Made by a program: the position numbers and the translations under genes. This document shows positions 61,863-64,000 of a DNA stretch of 64,000 bases, piece by piece (the stretch's first letter is position 1; every line of letters begins with the position of its first letter). The stretch lies in contig CAMYIE010000007.1 in the NCBI GenBank assembly GCA_947258405.1, forward strand, positions 1 through 64,000. Reading direction: 5' to 3'. The notes beneath the pieces were generated by a model. That model did no database searches. It was given only the letters and a program-made list of their open reading frames with translations, and had not been told where the DNA came from. The stretch is from an uncultured Eudoraea sp. GTDB taxonomy: Bacteria; Bacteroidota; Bacteroidia; Flavobacteriales; Flavobacteriaceae.

Positions 61863-62831
61863 ATGAAGCTTATACGATTGGCATTTTTTAGTGCTGCTTT
61901 TATAGTGGTATTATCCTGCGCTAACGACGATAGTCCCGATGTTATAGTTGTTCCACCAAGGGCTCTAAGTGAAGTAGCCACCGAAGACGACGCCGAAATC
62001 AGGGAATATCTGCAGACTCACTTTTATAACTATGATGAGTTTGAAAACCCACCTGCGGATTTCGACTATAAAATTGTATTTGATACCATTGCCGGAGACA
62101 ATGCGAGTAAGACAGCATTGATAAACCAGGTGCAATCGGCACAAATCTCTGTGAGTAGTGATGAATTTGGACTGTCTGAGGAGGAGACTGTTTCACATAC
62201 CTATTATTATCTTGTAGCCCGCGAAGGATTGAACGAAAATCCCACCGTTGCCGATTCTGTTCTGGTTCGCTATAAAGGTTCCTTATTAACCGGATTTGAT
62301 TTCGATGGATCTTTTATCAATCCCATTTGGTTCGACCTGGCGCAAATTCAGGGTCCGGGACAGGGAGCCAGAGGATTTGCCGAGGCCATGCCGAATTTTA
62401 AAAGGGGTGGAGATGTGATCGACAATGGCGACGGAACAGCTATCGTTGAAGGATTTGGCATAGGAGCGATGTTCCTGCCTTCTGGTCTTGGATTCTTCAA
62501 TGCTAGTCAAGCCGAAATCCCTGCATATACCCCATTGGTCTTTACAGTCGATCTGTTTACCATAGAAGAAACCGATCACGACGGTGATGGTATTCCCTCC
62601 ATTCTGGAAGATGTTAATGGAGATGGCTACTTATATAATGATAATACGGATGAGGAACAGGAACAGGAATCAAATTCATTAGCCCGTTTCTCAGATTTTT
62701 TGGATGTTGATGATGATGCAGACGGTACCCGCACACGAGATGAAATAGAGATAGATGAAGAAGGCAATATCACCTTCCCCGATGGAGATGGTGACGGTAT
62801 TCCGGATTATCGCGATCGTGATAATTCGTAA
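61863..62831 (+). CDS. FKBP-type peptidyl-prolyl isomerase lipoprotein with calcium-binding-like tail
   Basis: The product is 322 residues. A lipoprotein signal ends FIVVLSC. A single FKBP domain (about 115-240) has VLVRYKGSLLTGFDFDGSF and PSGLGFFNASQAEIPAYTPLVF. The C-terminal 80 residues are rich in Asp-Gly-Asp loops (DHDGDGIPSILEDVNGDG, DGDGDGIPDYRDRD), like thrombospondin type 3 or EF-hand calcium repeats. It probably folds proteins in the periplasm or on the surface. A hairpin terminator follows. Confidence 0.88.
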   Translation: MKLIRLAFFSAAFIVVLSCANDDSPDVIVVPPRALSEVATEDDAEIREYLQTHFYNYDEFENPPADFDYKIVFDTIAGDNASKTALINQVQSAQISVSSDEFGLSEEETVSHTYYYLVAREGLNENPTVADSVLVRYKGSLLTGFDFDGSFINPIWFDLAQIQGPGQGARGFAEAMPNFKRGGDVIDNGDGTAIVEGFGIGAMFLPSGLGFFNASQAEIPAYTPLVFTVDLFTIEETDHDGDGIPSILEDVNGDGYLYNDNTDEEQEQESNSLARFSDFLDVDDDADGTRTRDEIEIDEEGNITFPDGDGDGIPDYRDRDNS

Positions 62832-62852
62832 TCCACTCCCTTAAAAATATAC

Positions 62853-62877
62853 GCCCTGGTTTTTACCGGGGCTTTTT
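62853..62877. terminator. Terminator between convergent FKBP and OMP genes
   Basis: GCCC(T)GG/CC(G)GGGC pairs form a stem with a TTTTTA loop, followed by TTTTT on the plus strand. It is shared by the convergent genes. Confidence 0.7.
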
Positions 62878-63466
62878 ATTTGACTTTGAAAGAAAGGCTG
62901 AGGATCACCTGGTCTGAACGGATATCCACCCGACTCTCAGGCAGGGTAATAATATTAGTGTTGATAAAGCTGGCCTCATTACTACTAAGCCCTCTTTCAT
63001 AACGGAGGTCTACCCCTAATGGTCCGAGGTTGACACCCAATCCGATATGGAGCCCAACTGTAAAATCACTTTCTATATCACTCAGGGTTGTTCCTCCGAA
63101 TTTTCCATTGATGATATATTGGAAGTCCGGACCGGCAAAAATATGCAGAGGGCCTATGAGTTCAATCCCTACCAGTACTGGTAGATCTAGCTTACTGATA
63201 TTGAGATCTCCATCTGAATATTCAGACTTGGTCCACGTATACATAAGTTCTGGTCTCAAATAAATATTGTTCCCGAACTTGTAAAAGATACCCAGATGAT
63301 ATCCTACGTTTCTGTCGGGGTTTTCAATAACTGCTTCGGCTGAGGCGAGATAGTCTCCGTTGGCGTTATAATTGAGACCGCCTTTAATACCAAATCCTGA
63401 ATTTGCCTGGGCAATGGCGGCAGTACTGATCATAGTAAATGCCACCCATAGAAGTGCTTTTTTCAT
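62876..63466 (-). CDS. PorT-family outer membrane beta-barrel protein
   Basis: The product is 196 residues. A signal peptide (LLWVAFTMISTAAIAQA) precedes a barrel that starts SGFGIKGGLNYNANGDY, with NVGYHLGIFYKFGNNIYLRPEL, VGIELIGPLHIFAGPDFQYI and LGPLGVDLRYERGLS. This is the outer membrane beta-barrel (OMP_b-brl_2) family common in Bacteroidota. It ends in a strand VILSLSFKVK. Confidence 0.85.
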   Translation of the reverse strand: MKKALLWVAFTMISTAAIAQANSGFGIKGGLNYNANGDYLASAEAVIENPDRNVGYHLGIFYKFGNNIYLRPELMYTWTKSEYSDGDLNISKLDLPVLVGIELIGPLHIFAGPDFQYIINGKFGGTTLSDIESDFTVGLHIGLGVNLGPLGVDLRYERGLSSNEASFINTNIITLPESRVDIRSDQVILSLSFKVK

Positions 63467-63515
63467 AAGTGCTCGTTTTAGGACAACTCGAAGAGCGTCT
63501 AAAACGAAACTCTTC

Positions 63516-64000
63516 CTAAGCTTTCCTTGTTATAACTTGTAGAACGGCCTCTTCGATGGCTTTATTGTTTAGGCCATATTTTTCCATGAGCTGCGCCGGA
63601 GTGCCGCTTTCTCCAAAAGTGTCATTGGTTGCGATAAATTCCTGAGGCACAGGGTGATGAGTGGCCAATGTACGCGCAATACTTTCTCCCATACCACCAT
63701 AATAATTATGTTCCTCGCATGAAACAAGGCAACCGGTTTTTTTCACCGAACGGATGATAGCCTCGGCATCCAGTGGCTTAATAGTATGAAGGTTGATCAC
63801 CTCTGCGGATATACCTTGTGCATTGAGGTTTTCAGCTGCCACCAATGCCTCCCAAACAAGGTGGCCGGTGGCCACGATGGTCACATCACTGCCTTCCTGA
63901 AGCATCAAAGCCTTGCCAATCTCAAATTCCCGGTCTGCAGGCGTGAAATTGGGAACCTTTGGTCGTCCGAAACGCAGGTAAACCGGACCCTGGTGTTCAG
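63516..64000 (-). CDS. Transketolase C-terminal subunit (start beyond window)
   Basis: The visible part is 161 residues and stays open past the right edge, so the gene starts outside. VYLRFGRPKVPNF, DREFEIGKALML, VTIVATGHLVWEALVAAENL and HTIKPLDAEAIIRSVKKTG lie in the transketolase C-terminal domain, followed by EEHNYYGGMGESIA. In this phylum transketolase is often split in two genes, an N-terminal TPP half and this pyrimidine/C half. Confidence 0.9.
   Translation of the reverse strand, partial: EHQGPVYLRFGRPKVPNFTPADREFEIGKALMLQEGSDVTIVATGHLVWEALVAAENLNAQGISAEVINLHTIKPLDAEAIIRSVKKTGCLVSCEEHNYYGGMGESIARTLATHHPVPQEFIATNDTFGESGTPAQLMEKYGLNNKAIEEAVLQVITRKA

Overview
The window looks like chromosomal DNA of a marine, carotenoid-producing member of the Flavobacteriaceae (Bacteroidota). 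The evidence is the many lipoproteins with short signal peptides, promoters of the TAnnTTTG type, a crtI-crtB-crtZ zeaxanthin-type operon, family proteins typical of this group (Lacal_2735 and a membrane-anchored AraC regulator), a mitochondrial-type aconitase, and moderate GC with long operons. No rRNA genes, CRISPR array, prophage or IS element were seen. The genus cannot be read from the sequence.

Layout. 1-7.2 kb: end of an SRPBCC gene, two envelope PPIase/SurA-type chaperones, a MoxR ATPase, aconitase and two tandem TlpA-like thioredoxins (one has lost its first active-site Cys). 7.2-10.9 kb: crtZ, crtB, crtI and a MerR regulator with a cobalamin-domain signature. 10.9-12.1 kb: a candidate structured RNA, then a tRNA-Leu whose 3' end and terminator are copied twice downstream around a GIY-YIG nuclease gene. 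12.2-16 kb: a coiled-coil protein and a MacAB/Lol-like export operon. 16-27.5 kb: a stress island with a DoxX-like protein, ribosome hibernation factor, six tandem-domain universal stress proteins, a LOV-domain histidine kinase, a REC-CRP fusion regulator, thioredoxin, two more coiled-coil proteins and a lipoprotein. 27.5-34 kb: carbonic anhydrase-like protein, glutathione peroxidase, folE and a photolyase/cryptochrome cassette. 34-46 kb: outer-membrane barrels, MscS, CorA, PEP carboxylase, an S33 hydrolase, a D-amino acid transaminase and a DUF1080 protein. 46-57.6 kb: glycosyltransferase, beta-helix lipoprotein, M64 peptidase, metallo-beta-lactamase fold protein, cold-shock protein, fatty acid desaturase and an AraC regulator. 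57.9-64 kb: methyltransferase, tRNA-Lys with a similar duplicated tail, shikimate kinase, an hslR operon, an FKBP lipoprotein, an OMP and the start-truncated end of a transketolase gene.

The most striking signal is a promoter family inside the stress island. Six copies of a 12-bp FNR/CRP-type palindrome, TGA(T/C)-N4-(A/G)TCA, lie at 12668, 16089, 16665, 20968, 22304 and 26357. Each is exactly 23 nt from a TAnnTTTG-like -7 element and about 50-70 nt from a start codon. One of them fits this layout on both strands, giving seven promoters. The same island encodes a blue-light-type LOV kinase with all key flavin residues and, next to it, a receiver-CRP fusion whose recognition helix keeps the Glu and Arg expected for TGA contacts. 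My reading, which is inference, is a LOV kinase to REC-CRP pathway controlling the usp, hibernation-factor, thioredoxin and coiled-coil genes.

A second light-linked circuit is suggested. An identical-layout palindrome TGTTTAAT-N14-ATTAAACA lies 7 nt upstream of the -7 element of both the folE and the photolyase operons, and the carotenoid regulator carries the W-x9-EH and HxxG signatures of B12-dependent photoreceptors.
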